Source: Zeus faber (taxonomy: Eukaryota; Chordata; Actinopteri; Zeiformes; Zeidae). Taken from it: 64,000 nucleotides of DNA. The translations under genes were made by a program, and so were the position numbers. This document shows positions 1 through 10,132 of this stretch, in pieces. Within the stretch, counting starts at the first letter, position 1. Every line of letters starts with the position of its first letter. The notes beneath the pieces were generated by a model that had not been told where the DNA came from, made no database searches, and saw only the letters and a list, made by a program, of their open reading frames with translations. Location: positions 45,517,296-45,581,295 of the forward strand of contig OY482846.1 in the NCBI GenBank assembly GCA_960531495.1. The letters are read 5' to 3'.

Positions 1-264
1 TTCAGACCCCTGACATAATAGGCCTGTATTTCAGCAAACCTTTCTTTACTGCCGATCAATTTAAAACCCAGTCGTTCCAAAATGAATTACCAACTATTTG
101 GAGAAAAGAAAAAGAACTCACACGCGACACTTCTCTACTGACGCTCTACTGACCAAATTAAAATAGAATCGTCGGCTGTTCATCGAATTCGCCATCAGAT
201 TCTGAACAGATTTTGCTTCCTTTTGGAAGCGAATCTATTCCCAGGGCGGGGACTTGATATAGGC

Positions 265-360
265 CAAATAGGCGATTGTAACTAAAAGTGGCGTTGTTAG
301 GTGTGGGCTTCCGGGACTTTAGCCCCAAATAAATAGCCCATCATCTAAAATAGTCCCAGA
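265..360 (-). repeat. Dispersed repeat fragment sharing a motif with 3160-3230
   Basis: Read on the minus strand, this stretch has GGGCTATT followed by TTGGGGCTAAAGTCCC. The plus strand at 3172-3222 has GGGGCTATTC and ATTGGGGCTAAAGCCCC in the same order, each preceded by CTATTTTAGA. The two are diverged copies of one small dispersed repeat in opposite orientation. The family is not identified. Bases 1-264 hold nothing recognisable. Confidence 0.45.
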
Positions 361-565
361 TCTAAAAAAATAAAAAAATATGTATAATAAAAAAAATACC
401 CCCTGGATCTATTGATTTTCCATTCCAATCATGCATTAAAGCCCTTGAAACCAATATCATATCGTTGATCGAAAACGCAAGTGCGTCTTGGGTCCTGTGT
501 GTGGCATTCAAGCAGCAGACCCACCTCGCACTGCTTGGGATGCACACATTTTGTGGGAGCCCCGT

Positions 566-673
566 GAGAGAGAGAGAGAGAGAGAAGGAGAGAAAGAGAT
601 AGAGAGAGATGGAGAGAAAGAGAGAGAGAGAGAAGGAGAGAAAGAGAGAGAGAGAGAAGGAGAGAAAGAGAGA
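566..673 (+). repeat. Interrupted (GA)n purine tract with a 30-bp higher-order period
   Basis: This is about 108 bp of nearly pure purine on the plus strand. Blocks of AGAGAGAG are separated by AAGGAGAGAAAG, and that pattern recurs about every 30 bp. The Arg/Glu-rich and Ser/Leu-rich reading frames here are artefacts of the repeat. A GC-rich tail (674-845) follows, with no recognisable gene. Confidence 0.9.
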
Positions 674-849
674 GCGCCCCAGTTACAGTGCTCGTCATTT
701 TGGCATCTGGTTAGGGCCGGCGCTCCCTACCGGCGACACAGGCGGCCACCTAGGGCACCCTCCCGAGGGGGCGCGGCGAGGGAGCGGTCGGGGGGCAATT
801 TGATCTCCGCTCCGCTGCACGTCGCCGTGCCCCGTGCCTCCAAACGGAG

Positions 850-876
850 CAAATAAAAACAGTCTGTTTTTATTTG
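850..876. repeat. Perfect 12-bp inverted repeat (hairpin)
   Basis: The arms CAAATAAAAACA (850-861) and TGTTTTTATTTG (865-876) are exact reverse complements around a GTC loop. The arms contain AATAAA on both strands. The hairpin sits at the edge of a GC-rich stretch inside an intron. No function is assigned. Confidence 0.85.
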
Positions 877-1041
877 AGGTGTATTTTATTTTACTCGGTT
901 TCCTTATTCCCCTTGGGCTAAGCCGCTGATGTCTTTGAGTCATAGAAACGCCCCTGGTCGTTAGCCTTGACGAAATTGACGTGTCAATTTGTTGATGCAT
1001 AAACCAAGACTTGTCTTGTGAAAACAATCAATTAGAAATTA

Positions 1042-1576
1042 ATTAAAGGGGACCTATTATGGGGCATACACGCATGCACCGGCTCGACACTCTCCTTCTT
1101 AGTGCTCTCTATGTGTGTTTGGTTTATATGTCAGTTTGCCAATGTTAAGTTTAGTCGTGACAATCCCTCCTATTGCCGCTAAGATCTTCTGATAAAAGGA
1201 TTACAGTGTAACCAGGCTGTTATGAGTGAACTATTAGCGTTAGCTACCACTAAACGGCAAAAGAAACACACAGCATTACTTTTAAAATGCTTACGTTTCA
1301 CTCATCTGAAGTTTTGTCACGTACAGGTGGTTTTGATTCCTCGTTCTTTTGAAAGATTTGTGCTGGTAGGTGCAGCCAACAACGGAGCCGTGGGTCTGGG
1401 ATGGTTCTAATTCTACTTTCTACTTTCTAGGCCCCATGTGACGTAGGAAGGGGTCGCACAACTGAACGGCTTTTTGAATCACATGCTTCCTTGTGTGTTA
1501 GTAGCCCCATCAGAGACACGAATGTATGTGCACAAACACAGAAAAGGTGAGTTTTTCATAATTGGTCCCCTTTAAT
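1042..1576. mobile_element. Complete MITE, 535 bp, with 20-bp terminal inverted repeats, TTAA-flanked
   Basis: The left end ATTAAAGGGGACCTATTATG (1042-1061) and the reverse complement of the right end (1557-1576) differ at one of 20 positions. TTAA occurs at both borders (1043-1046 and 1572-1575), which fits either a TTAA target-site duplication with an AGGGGACC terminus or a TIR that simply contains TTAA. The interior has no long reading frame, so the element is non-autonomous. It lies in the gli2 intron just 3' of exon 3. A piggyBac-type TTAA origin is an inference. Confidence 0.85.
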
Positions 1577-1720
1577 ATAATGTATATGAAAAAAAAAATC
1601 TGATAAATCAAATTAAAAATAAAGTCTACAATGCAACTCTAGAATTTAAGGCAAGTGTAAAAACACACCTTTAAATCAATTTCAGTGAAATATTTCTTTC
1701 AGTTGCAGGGCCAGACTTAC

Positions 1721-1923
1721 ATTCGGCCGGGCTGAGCCCCCTGGCGGCGGCGCTCATGGACAGTGTGGGGCTGGCGTGCATGGAGCGCAGGTAGTGCTCC
1801 ATGTGGGGGTTGATGTAGGGGTGCGGCGGGCTGAAGGGCGACTCGCCCGTCGCCATGCCGGCGGGCGACAGGCGGATGAGGGAGATGTCGGAGATGACCG
1901 GACTTCCTGCCAAACCCGCGGGG
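1721..1923 (-). CDS. gli2: gli2 coding exon 3 (N-terminal conserved region)
   Basis: This exon adds one completing base, 67 codons (residues 70-136) and one base of the next codon. It encodes SPVISDISLIRLSP, then GESPFSPPHPYINPHMEHYL, then SPTLSM and RGLSP. These blocks distinguish GLI2: GLI3 has a different segment before its RISP motif. The acceptor is a pyrimidine tract ending CCCACCCCCAG (AG at 1925-1924) and the donor is GTAAGT (1720-1715). Codon 69 is GG|C across the junction with exon 2, which gives Gly in the usual HG-P/A context. Two substitutions stand out in a normally invariant stretch: the MISAARG core of other GLI2 proteins reads MSAAARG here, and the exon ends SPAE rather than SPAD. 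The following exon is not in the window. Confidence 0.95.
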
Positions 1924-2650
1924 CTGGGGGTGGGGGGAGTAAGAGGTGAAGAGATGAAGATGGATGAAGAGGAAGAGAAAAAATGACAAAAGCAGAAAGA
2001 GAGAGAGAGCGAGAGAGAGATTTGAGAGCGGAAAAGTAGAGTGTGAAAGGGGAGAGAATAGACGAATCAGTACAATGTTTAAACTGTATTGTAGTTAGAA
2101 TACGATGTCAGAGGCGTCACGTCCACATCAATGACCAACAGCCCTTCTACCTGGCCTTGAGCAAGGAGCACCAGAGCTACTGTTATGTTGACCTCTAACC
2201 CCCATGTTCAGGTGGACTAGGTTGGTGGGCCCCAAGGGTAAATCAACACGTCTCGTTGAGCAGCTGCAATATCCCATTCTGCGAACACGTTGGAAAAGGT
2301 TCTTCCCTGGTTCCCTTCGGTTCTCCTTTGGTGCTGTGCAGCTCCTTGGAACATCGCCGTGCAGCCGACGTTGATCCTCATCATGGGTACCTACCTCCCA
2401 CGCCTTGAAGCCTTCAAGATTCCTCTGGTGAGCGTCTTGGATAATTACTCTCAACACCTGACCCATTCATGCAGAACCGTCTCGAAGGGTTCCCCTGACT
2501 TACTGGGGGCTTTGATCTGGAGACGGGTGAGGGAGGTTTGTGGAGTTTGGACTGGGGCATTTATAAAGTGTTGTCTAATGAAGGCTTGATGGAAGTTGCA
2601 CCCAGTCGGGTTTTGTTACGCTCGCTCACTCAGAACGGATGTGAACCCAT
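1924..2650. other. Intron 2, gene-proximal end; no gene seen
   Basis: A purine-rich stretch (about 1920-2050) with a short (GA)n is followed by roughly 370 bp of high-complexity sequence (2105-2480). Neither strand gives a recognisable protein. It may be an old repeat or ordinary intron. Confidence 0.5.
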
Positions 2651-2654
2651 TAGC

Positions 2655-3400
2655 ACGACACAAAAACAATCAGGTAAGATGTCGCACAAGGTCCAGAGGG
2701 TTTATTCGAAAAAAAACAAACAAAAAAAAAACAGGCAGGGGACAAAACCAGGAGAACAGTCAGAGAAGATAAACTTATCCGGTCGGGAATGAGCAGAGAA
2801 TCATGGTCCAGGGAATCAGGCAGAGGTTCGGACAGAAGTTACAAGAAAGTACAGGTAGTACTGCGGGAAAGCTCAGCATAAAGCAAGAGACAATCTGGCA
2901 GGGAACAAAGGGAAGTGGACTGGTGTTTATACTGCAGGAGGAACGAGGGAATGAGCTGCAGGCAGGGGAAACCAGGCGAAGAGAAGGGACGGGGCAGGGG
3001 CATTGCTTGAATGGAAAGACATCAGGGGCTTAGGGTTAGGGTTAGTGGGGGCAGTGTCCCCACCACGCACGGTACGTGCGCTGATCACGGGCACACGTTC
3101 GCTGGCGTGCAGTTGGCACAGCCGGCACTGCCAGAGAGATAGCGATCAGAGTGCAGAGCCCGCCCGGCGGGGCTATTTTAGAACGGGGGCTATTCATATG
3201 ACATTGGGGCTAAAGCCCCCGATGACTACTCCCAATGATGTCACTAAAAGGGAGCGACAGCAAAGCAAAAGGGAGTGAGCGGATCTGACATGACATTGGT
3301 GGTTAGTGACATGACATGAGGAAATGACCAGATGAAAATAAAACATGAAAACAAATATAAATACTGGGAGATCGGGGAAGGATTCATGACAGGTTTATAT
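2655..3400 (+). mobile_element. Composite dispersed-repeat block with a telomere-like motif
   Basis: The first half (2660-3020) is a purine-rich text of GCAGGGAA, GGGAATCAGG and GAGCTGCAGGCAGGGG-type phrases, which is a style I know from non-autonomous repeats scattered in fish genomes. TTAGGGTTAGGGTTAG follows at 3030-3045. The motif shared with 265-360 then follows (3162-3225), and the block closes with repeated TGACATGA phrases and GGATTCATGACAGG (3382-3395). No intact coding sequence is present. The family assignment is uncertain. Confidence 0.45.
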
Positions 3401-4679
3401 GATGTTCCATCACCGTTCTCACTTGCTTTGATTGACAAAAGAAAAGAAGAAACCACGTTTTAATTTTCTAAGCTTCCTTCGTAGGCCAGCGAGTCCGTCA
3501 GTTTTACTCTCAATTATTTTAACAAATTTTAAGATGAATACATGCAAGCAAAATGCATCACTGTACTGTTCTTTCACGTCTTGGTAACTAATAATACACA
3601 AATACTGGACTGATAAGCACTCCTCCCCCACGGTCAGCTCCTTAGGTCCTCCTCTCCACGCCACTGACTCTTCAAACAAAACCAAACAGGGTTTTGTTTA
3701 CCACCATAACAACCTCCTCACACCAACGATCACCTTTCAAAACAGTCCAGTGAGCCCCATCAGTATTTCTCTCTCTGACCGCTCCGCCGACGCCTCGCCC
3801 CAAACGATTTTTCCTTTCAAATCAACGGACGCTGGGTAAAGGCGAGGGGTGCGCTCGGAGGGCAAACCCACACCTACGGGTTCCCCTAAATAAGTGATGC
3901 AGGACTGTAACGTGGGGAGCGAGGAGGGAATGCCCGCGGACTGTTTCTTCATCGTTCGCCTGCCACTGCGCGGGGGAAACGACGCCCGGTCGGTGGAGCG
4001 CGGCATGGAAGGGGCCTGGGCGTCGGGCCAAAACCCTGCAAGAAAGGCGCGGACGTGTGGGTGGAGGCGGCACGGTGCGGGTGTGGGTGTGTGTTTCCCG
4101 CCTCTGCTGTTTGAGCAGAGCAGGAAATCAGCGGCCAAGACCTGCACTGGAGCTGCACCGGATCGGACCAAACACTTGAAACCCCGAGTCCTTCGAAGGA
4201 GCCGGTTTTGAAAGTCAGCGTCGGTTTTGGGCTTTGGGAGTTTACGGGTCTGGTGAAATTAACTAGGGAGGGGAAGTTAAGTGCCCCGTTCGGTTATCGT
4301 TATCATTTAAGATGAGATGATGAGCGAGTCATGGGTTTTAAGTCAGTTATTCCATCAAATCAAAGCATTCTTGAGTTTTTTGGGGGGTTTTATTATCCGC
4401 CCATGTAAATGGCCTTATAAAGTGAGCCCCAGGTTCAGGTTGAAACGGGAACGCTTCAGGTTCGGGGTTGAACTGGGGACCAGGTTTTCAATTTGAGTGA
4501 GAATCAGAATGTAATCAGATGTGACTATTTGAACAGCTCTTTCCAGACGTGTTTGACTGTACTTGTGAGGACCGGCCTCCGACGGCACTATTTTTGTTTG
4601 GTTCAGAAGTACCCCAGGAAGATGGGTCCTCACTTAACAGGTGTATTTACTCGGACCTCACTTTGATATCAGTACAATA
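3401..4679. other. Intron 2, unassigned
   Basis: This is mixed-composition sequence with a GC-richer patch at about 3780-4210. Overlapping frames there (up to 144 codons) have no recognisable domain and are not in a splice context that fits gli2. No gene is called. Confidence 0.5.
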
Positions 4680-4747
4680 TTGTGTGTGTGTGTGTGCGTG
4701 CGTGCGTCTGTACGTGCGTGCGTTTGTGTGTGTGTGTGTGTGTGTGT

Positions 4748-4828
<81 letters not shown>

Positions 4829-4898
4829 CTATGTCCATATGTCTGGGTGACTAACTGTGCATATATGCATGTGTGGAAGAGACCTGTTTGTGTGTGTG

Positions 4899-4980
<82 letters not shown>

Positions 4981-5215
4981 GGTGCGTGGGTGTCTGTGCT
5001 TTCTGTCTGTCTGTCGGGCCTCCTTCCTGTTTTGACTCGCTGCCGTGCGACACCTGAGATGAATTACAGTGTGACAGTGAGCTGCGTCTCCGCGCTGGGG
5101 CTCTGATTTAGATAGATCACGTTGTCCGGCCCGGGGCCCGGACAAACTCCCACCAGCTTTATTGGACCGCTGCGTGACGAGCACGGCTCAAACTTAACAG
5201 CCAATACCCCCCACC

Positions 5216-5278
<63 letters not shown>
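4680..5278 (+). repeat. Cluster of three long (GT)n/(CA)n microsatellites
   Basis: The tracts are (TG)n with CGTG interruptions at 4680-4826, (TG)n at 4889-4980, and (CA)n at 5217-5278. The direction switches from GT to CA between the second and third tracts. All the long Cys-Val and His-Thr frames here are translations of the repeat. Confidence 0.97.
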
Positions 5279-5280
<2 letters not shown>

Positions 5281-5375
5281 CCTTTTACACACTCTCATGC
5301 AGAGCAAGATGTGACCTAGATACAAGCAAACATACATTTTTGATTTTCTTTGTGTACAACAAATATATTTAAGAA

Positions 5376-5440
5376 AGTCTGGAATTTCCCTTTGGAGACT
5401 AATAAAGTATCTTTATCTTCGTCTTTATCTTTATATAACA
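5376..5440 (+). mobile_element. LINE-type 3' tail
   Basis: GGAATTTCCCTTTGGAGACT followed by AATAAAGTATCTTTATCTTC matches the characteristic 3' end of several fish non-LTR retrotransposons, which finish in an AATAAAGTATC tail plus a short repeat. Only the tail is seen. It is the same kind of tail found in reverse at 47690-47790. Confidence 0.6.
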
Positions 5441-7290
5441 TGTCGCTGGTTTGAAACCCTGCAAACAATGTCCAAACTTGAAAAAGTGAGCGAAAAGACT
5501 ATGACTTCTGAATGATTCATTCAATTAAATTCAATAATAAAATGAATAACTGATTCAACATTGATGTTGATATATTTATTTATTTTACTTATTTATCTAT
5601 TCCATTTATGTATTTATTCATCTATTCTCTTTTGCATTTGATGCATCTCTTTTGTATATTTCTTGAGCTGTTGATCAGTTCAATTTATTTGGTTTGAGCT
5701 TTTTATATATATATTATACTATATATTTTTTATTTGAGAACTACAAAAAGTTACATGTTCCCCACTGAGATGCCGTCATGCCCAAATCTCTCTCTTCTTT
5801 TTGGCTATGGAAAAGAGAAAGTGGCTAAAAATAAAAGTCGATAAAGACCAAAAAAAAAGTATATAAATAAATATATGAACGTTTATCAGGGTTGAGATAA
5901 AGTTTCTACAATTCCATATGTACAGCACACATCACCAGCTTATACCCGGATACCTTTCCTAACTAAGTAATTGAACCCAAAAAGTATAAAACGTATTCAT
6001 TTACTATTTAAAATATAGTAGGCGACTTAAAAGTCGACGACGTCTCTCCACAGCATAACATTGTCCGTCGCTGAGGTAATAAATGATGACGTGCAGTAAT
6101 AGTTTCAAATCTTTATGGAAATAAGCTGCTCCATTATACCAGATGGAGGATGTTGCAGCACGACACATCAGGCCGTCAGACACTTGTTTCATTAAATCAA
6201 GTCAGTTCACCGTAGTGTTTGTCTGATCCTCAAGGCAGACAGCATTTTTTTTTTTTTTCTCGCAAAAAACCCCAAACGATTTATCTGTGTTCCCTGACGG
6301 CACCAAGCCAACAATTGGCTCAGGTGTGGATTCCGTTTGAACCTTGTTTTTCCATTTATTTATTTATTTTTATTTTATTTTACATTTTTTGCTTTGGGGC
6401 AGGGAGCCTGCGATCCAGAGTGCTTGGCGTAGCATCAGCGTTTCAGCTCTTTCAGCTTCTGAAGACCAGACGGAACAGAAAGCAAGCCCAGCGACGCCTT
6501 TCCAAAAAAAGAGGAAAATCGCTGAGGGAGAATGTGCGGCACGCCGACCGTTATACCGGAGTAACCCCCGACCGCGTGATCAGGTCTTGTGTATCGTTCA
6601 GAAGGGGCTTATTTATCAGTAATGACCTGACGGCCGGACATTATGCTGCTTATTACACGGAGACTTACAACATGAAATAATAGATTGAGACGGAATATTG
6701 ATTTTAAATTATTTCAGTGCTGTAAAGCTTCCTGTTCGTAGCTTCTGCTGTGAAATAATTATCCACAGCAACAGAGCTCACACTGCAACGACGTTAGAAG
6801 ATTCTCCCCAAAATAATTGAAAAACTTTGCCAAACTTTGCAAGCGGGAGTGGTTTCCCGCGACAACGGTCGTTATTAACGAAAAACGGTCGTTTTTTCAG
6901 AAATAGCAGACTGCTGATTGGTCGATCAGAATAGTCGATTACAAGAGCATTACTTGTAATAAGAACACACCATATGTGACGCCTGATATATTGTGGTAGT
7001 AAAACACTGCACACTACGCTAGCAGGTGTTTTACAGCCACGCACTGTCATGCAGGGAATACTACATATAAACGTATGTAGCACGTCCAAAAATGCCTCTT
7101 TTTTACTCGCATACTTAAGCACGTAGTACCTAGTACGCCGTTCCGGTCATCTCCGTCGGCGCCTCTTGTCTCCGACCCCCCTAAGCTCCGCCTGCGTCAC
7201 GCGTCCACTTCCCCCCGCGCGACCGACTCCGAGCCGCTCGTCGATATATATTAAGTCCAGTCGCCCGAGCCTCGCCTCCACACGCCCGCC
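5441..7290. other. Intron 2, AT-rich then mixed; no gene seen
   Basis: 5500-6000 is rich in TATTTATT-type words. 6380-6640 and 6770-7140 are complex but show no recognisable reading frame or repeat end. No feature can be supported. Confidence 0.5.
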
Positions 7291-7370
7291 ATGGGGCCAA
7301 ACATCCCCAGTAGCGCACGGAGCGAGAGAGGGAGGGAGGGAGTGAGGGACAGAGGGAGCGAGGAAAGGAA

Positions 7371-7462
7371 GCAAGGAAGAAAGGAAGGAAGGAAGGAAGG
7401 AAGGAAGGAAGGAAGGGAGGAAGGAAGGAAGGAAGGAAGGGAGGAAGGAAGGAAAAAAAAAA
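7371..7462 (+). repeat. (AAGG)n microsatellite
   Basis: Purine-only GGAA/AAGG units with GGGAGG interruptions, preceded by a (GAGG)n-like stretch from 7321. It generates spurious Lys-Glu-Gly and Pro-Ser-Phe frames. Confidence 0.95.
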
Positions 7463-7489
7463 TAGGGCGCCCTCCTGCAGCTGCCTGTG

Positions 7490-7790
7490 ATGACAGCCTT
7501 TGACAAAATAACCAGGCCCCTCATTACGGTATATGCAAACAATGATAAAGAGGATGGCGCCGACGTGTCATGTTAGACAATCAAGCAGGAGAACTCTGAC
7601 ACGCGGCCACGGGCGGATAATAAAGTGCCTGGCCGCGCGACAAATGACACCGCACTTAATTTGCTGTGCAATGCTCCTGTAATTAGGTGAATTTGGCGCG
7701 GGCAGGGGGGAGCGACAGCTAGATCAAGGTCTTGATGAATTAGGGGTCCACTGTCAAGATCAAATCACATTAATCAAGGTGGCCGAGTCG
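7490..7790. promoter_or_regulatory. Candidate conserved non-coding element in intron 2
   Basis: This 300-bp island is free of simple repeats and bounded by microsatellites on both sides. It carries many homeodomain-type words (CACTTAATTTG, TGTAATTAGGTG, CACATTAATCAAGG) and TATGCAAA, an octamer-like word. It has no coding potential. Introns of vertebrate GLI2/GLI3 are known to hold deeply conserved enhancers, so a regulatory role is plausible but inferred. Confidence 0.4.
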
Positions 7791-7815
7791 GCAGACAGGC
7801 TGGGCACCCCCTCCA

Positions 7816-7855
7816 CCACACACACACACACACACGCACACACACACGCACACAC

Positions 7856-7898
<43 letters not shown>

Positions 7899-8231
7899 CC
7901 CCGCCTCCCCCTCTCCCTCTCTTTCCCCCGGCTGGCGTGATGAATAGCTCTGCTTCCGCCAGGCGCGAAGTATGTATCACCATCAAATCTCGTGAATTTA
8001 AATGGAAGAGTACTTTTTCGGAGAACTCTATTGACTTTCTCTCTCCCCCCCCCCCCCCCTTTTTTTTTTTTTTGCGGCTGGTCGCGTTTTTTGTTTTTTT
8101 CCTCCGCGATAAAAGAAAAGTTTCTTTATCACCGAGGAAAACGGGGGAGAAAAAAAAAAAAACCTCTCAGAACTTCCTTTGTTCTTTTGGAAGTGTGCCA
8201 CGGACCCAGGACGACAACGGTGGCCGGACAA

Positions 8232-8270
<39 letters not shown>

Positions 8271-8330
8271 GTAGTAGTATTATTAGTATTATTATTATCA
8301 CTATTATTATTCATTTCACTTGATTAACAT
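7816..8330. repeat. (CA)n followed by C/T/A runs and (ATT)n
   Basis: (CA)n with CG interruptions lies at 7816-7898. A C-run then T-run follows at 8045-8073, an A-run at 8151-8162, and (ATT)n with GTAGTAGTA at 8234-8310. All long frames across it are low-complexity artefacts. Confidence 0.95.
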
Positions 8331-8689
8331 TAAATATATATTGTGAAGTTAAACATCAGAACTTCAACTGTAAACTAAAAACTGTGTTATAGTAAGTAGT
8401 ATAGTAATAGTAAGTTAGTGTAATCCAATGGGGTTATTTAAGTCATTTTGGAAGGATTCAATGAATTACCTTTAAAATATTACTGACTTTATATAGACTG
8501 GCGGCTTGAGGCTTCACATGTAACGAGTGGACACGATGATTAAACTTGCGGCGACATGATGTATGGTACCTCGCAATATCCCACAGCGTTGATCAGGACC
8601 GCTGCTGTTCCCTCCACCAGGCTTAAAAAACCCCAAGTTCCCTCAGGACGAAGCCACGGTTCGCCACCGCGAGCGGAGCTATCCGGAAG

Positions 8690-8880
8690 CCAGTCAGCGC
8701 CCTGACCCCTGCGTTATACCGGGAGTTTAATTATGGTGTTCGCTCGAGGGGCAACGCGGTCTGCAATGCGCAGATTAGCCGCACCGCCAGCCCATAATGA
8801 ACACAAACACCACGCCCGGCATGGAGGGTGTAATGGACCCAGGACCGCGGTTTGAGGTTCGTGGTTAATGGAATGAAGAA
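8690..8880. promoter_or_regulatory. Candidate non-coding element in intron 2
   Basis: This is a repeat-free, complex stretch with TTTAATTATGG, CCCATAATGAAC and GGTTAATGG words, between low-complexity DNA and a (CA)n tract. Regulatory function is an inference from its composition and position only. Confidence 0.25.
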
Positions 8881-8915
8881 AGGCATCTGGTGGCCACCAC
8901 CGAATGGATTCAAAA

Positions 8916-8917
<2 letters not shown>

Positions 8918-8951
<34 letters not shown>

Positions 8952-9068
8952 GTGTGTATACGTGTATATATATACATACATATATATATACATTTCTCTG
9001 GCTATTTATTTTCAATAAAAGGGTTTTTCAAACAAGCGATGCATAAAAAAAAAAAAAAAAAAAAAAAA
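8918..9068. repeat. (CA)n, TATA/CATA stretch and A-run
   Basis: (CA)n at 8918-8945, alternating TATACATATA at 8960-8992, then about 24 A residues with one mononucleotide tract at 9045-9068. The A-run may be a retroposon tail, but no body is recognised upstream. Confidence 0.9.
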
Positions 9069-9915
9069 GGGAGAGAGGCATCCGTTAATAGCTTAGCATC
9101 AGAGGTTATAAGTACCTTTGCCTTTATGTGTTGTGACTTTTCGGTATAGACTTTAGATCTTACATGAAGTAGGTGGGACCTCGTCCTTTTCTGAATTTCC
9201 CGCTGAATTTCTGGATTAAATGTTAAGCGTCGTTGTCTGAAGAGTTTACGTCTTTGTCCTCAGTATTTCTTACTCGCCTTTAATCATTAGTTATCTATCT
9301 ATTTATCTATTAGTTATTTTTTTTATTCTTCTCCATTTCTCTCTTGAGTTTTCTTCATGTATTTTCGGCTTGGCTGGGTGACATCCGCACCGTGCCTACA
9401 TGTCCCCTGCACAACACCGCAGCGGCACAGTCACACAGCAGTTCTACATATCCCTGCCACTCCACGGCGACGGCTGAAACCAGCCTGCCTTACTCGAGGG
9501 CGATCTGCGCGGCGTAGCGCTCCCCGAAGGGAGGGAAGATGTCACATCAGAAAACCATCCCTCACACCGGAGGAGCTCAAAGCCGGGTTGGATTATTCAC
9601 TTTTTGAGACCCGGGGTTTCGGATAAAAAAACCCAAACGCGGCAGTTTGACGAGCTCCTGTCGTCGCCCACCAAAATGGTGCCCCCCCCCCCAAAAAAAA
9701 TAAAATAAAACCTTCCCGGAGAGAAACCTTCCGCTCCCGTTCCGACCTGCCGTCCCGAGCCCCAGCGCAAGAGCAAATACGCCGCCTGCTTAATCGACCC
9801 GGCGCTTTAGAAAACAACTTTTTATCGCGGCACGCCGACGCCCGCTGGCGCCCGAAACGTTTTGCCGCCGGTTAAAAAAAAAAAAAAAAGCCAACAAACG
9901 GGAGGCAGCACTTAC
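9069..9915. other. Intron 2, exon-proximal end; no gene seen
   Basis: Ordinary intron sequence, GC-richer towards the exon, with an A16 run at 9874-9889. The gli2 donor GTAAGT occupies 9915-9910. Confidence 0.6.
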
Positions 9916-10021
9916 CCGTGGACGGCGTGGAGCGCGTGCGGCTCGTAGTGGTACCTGCCCTCATGGTGACGCAGGTCAATGGGGATGGGCGTGTGGAAGG
10001 TCGGGAAGACGTGCTGGGGGG
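9916..10021 (-). CDS. gli2: gli2 coding exon 2
   Basis: A 106-bp exon: two bases completing codon 34 (G|CC, Ala), 34 codons (residues 35-68), and two bases of codon 69. It encodes [20 protein letters not shown] followed by [14 protein letters not shown]. This is the strongly conserved GLI2/GLI3 block [19 protein letters not shown], and the PQH start and ALHAVHG end fit GLI2. The acceptor (AG at 10023-10022) has a long T/C tract ending TTTCTTTGCGCAG, and the donor is GTAAGT. The out-of-frame readings here are shadows. Confidence 0.96.
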
Positions 10022-10091
10022 CTGCGCAAAGAAACGAGAAAAAAAATAAAAAAATAAAAAAGCCAAAGAAAGATGAGAAAGGGAAGCAAAA

Positions 10092-10132
<41 letters not shown>

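Noticed and set aside
1..1720. Next gli2 exon (encoding the segment after SPAE)
   Set aside because: Both strands were read; no HLKERGLF-like segment or matching acceptor was found, so it lies outside the window.
3030..3045. Telomere sequence (TTAGGG repeats)
   Set aside because: Only about two and a half units, embedded in a dispersed repeat; not a telomere or an interstitial array.
4669..5184. Long His-Thr and Cys-Val reading frames (up to 182 codons) here and at 11380-12017, 44571-45095, 52286-52907, 53563-54027
   Set aside because: They are translations of (CA)n/(GT)n microsatellites in all frames; no start context, splice sites or non-repeat protein sequence.
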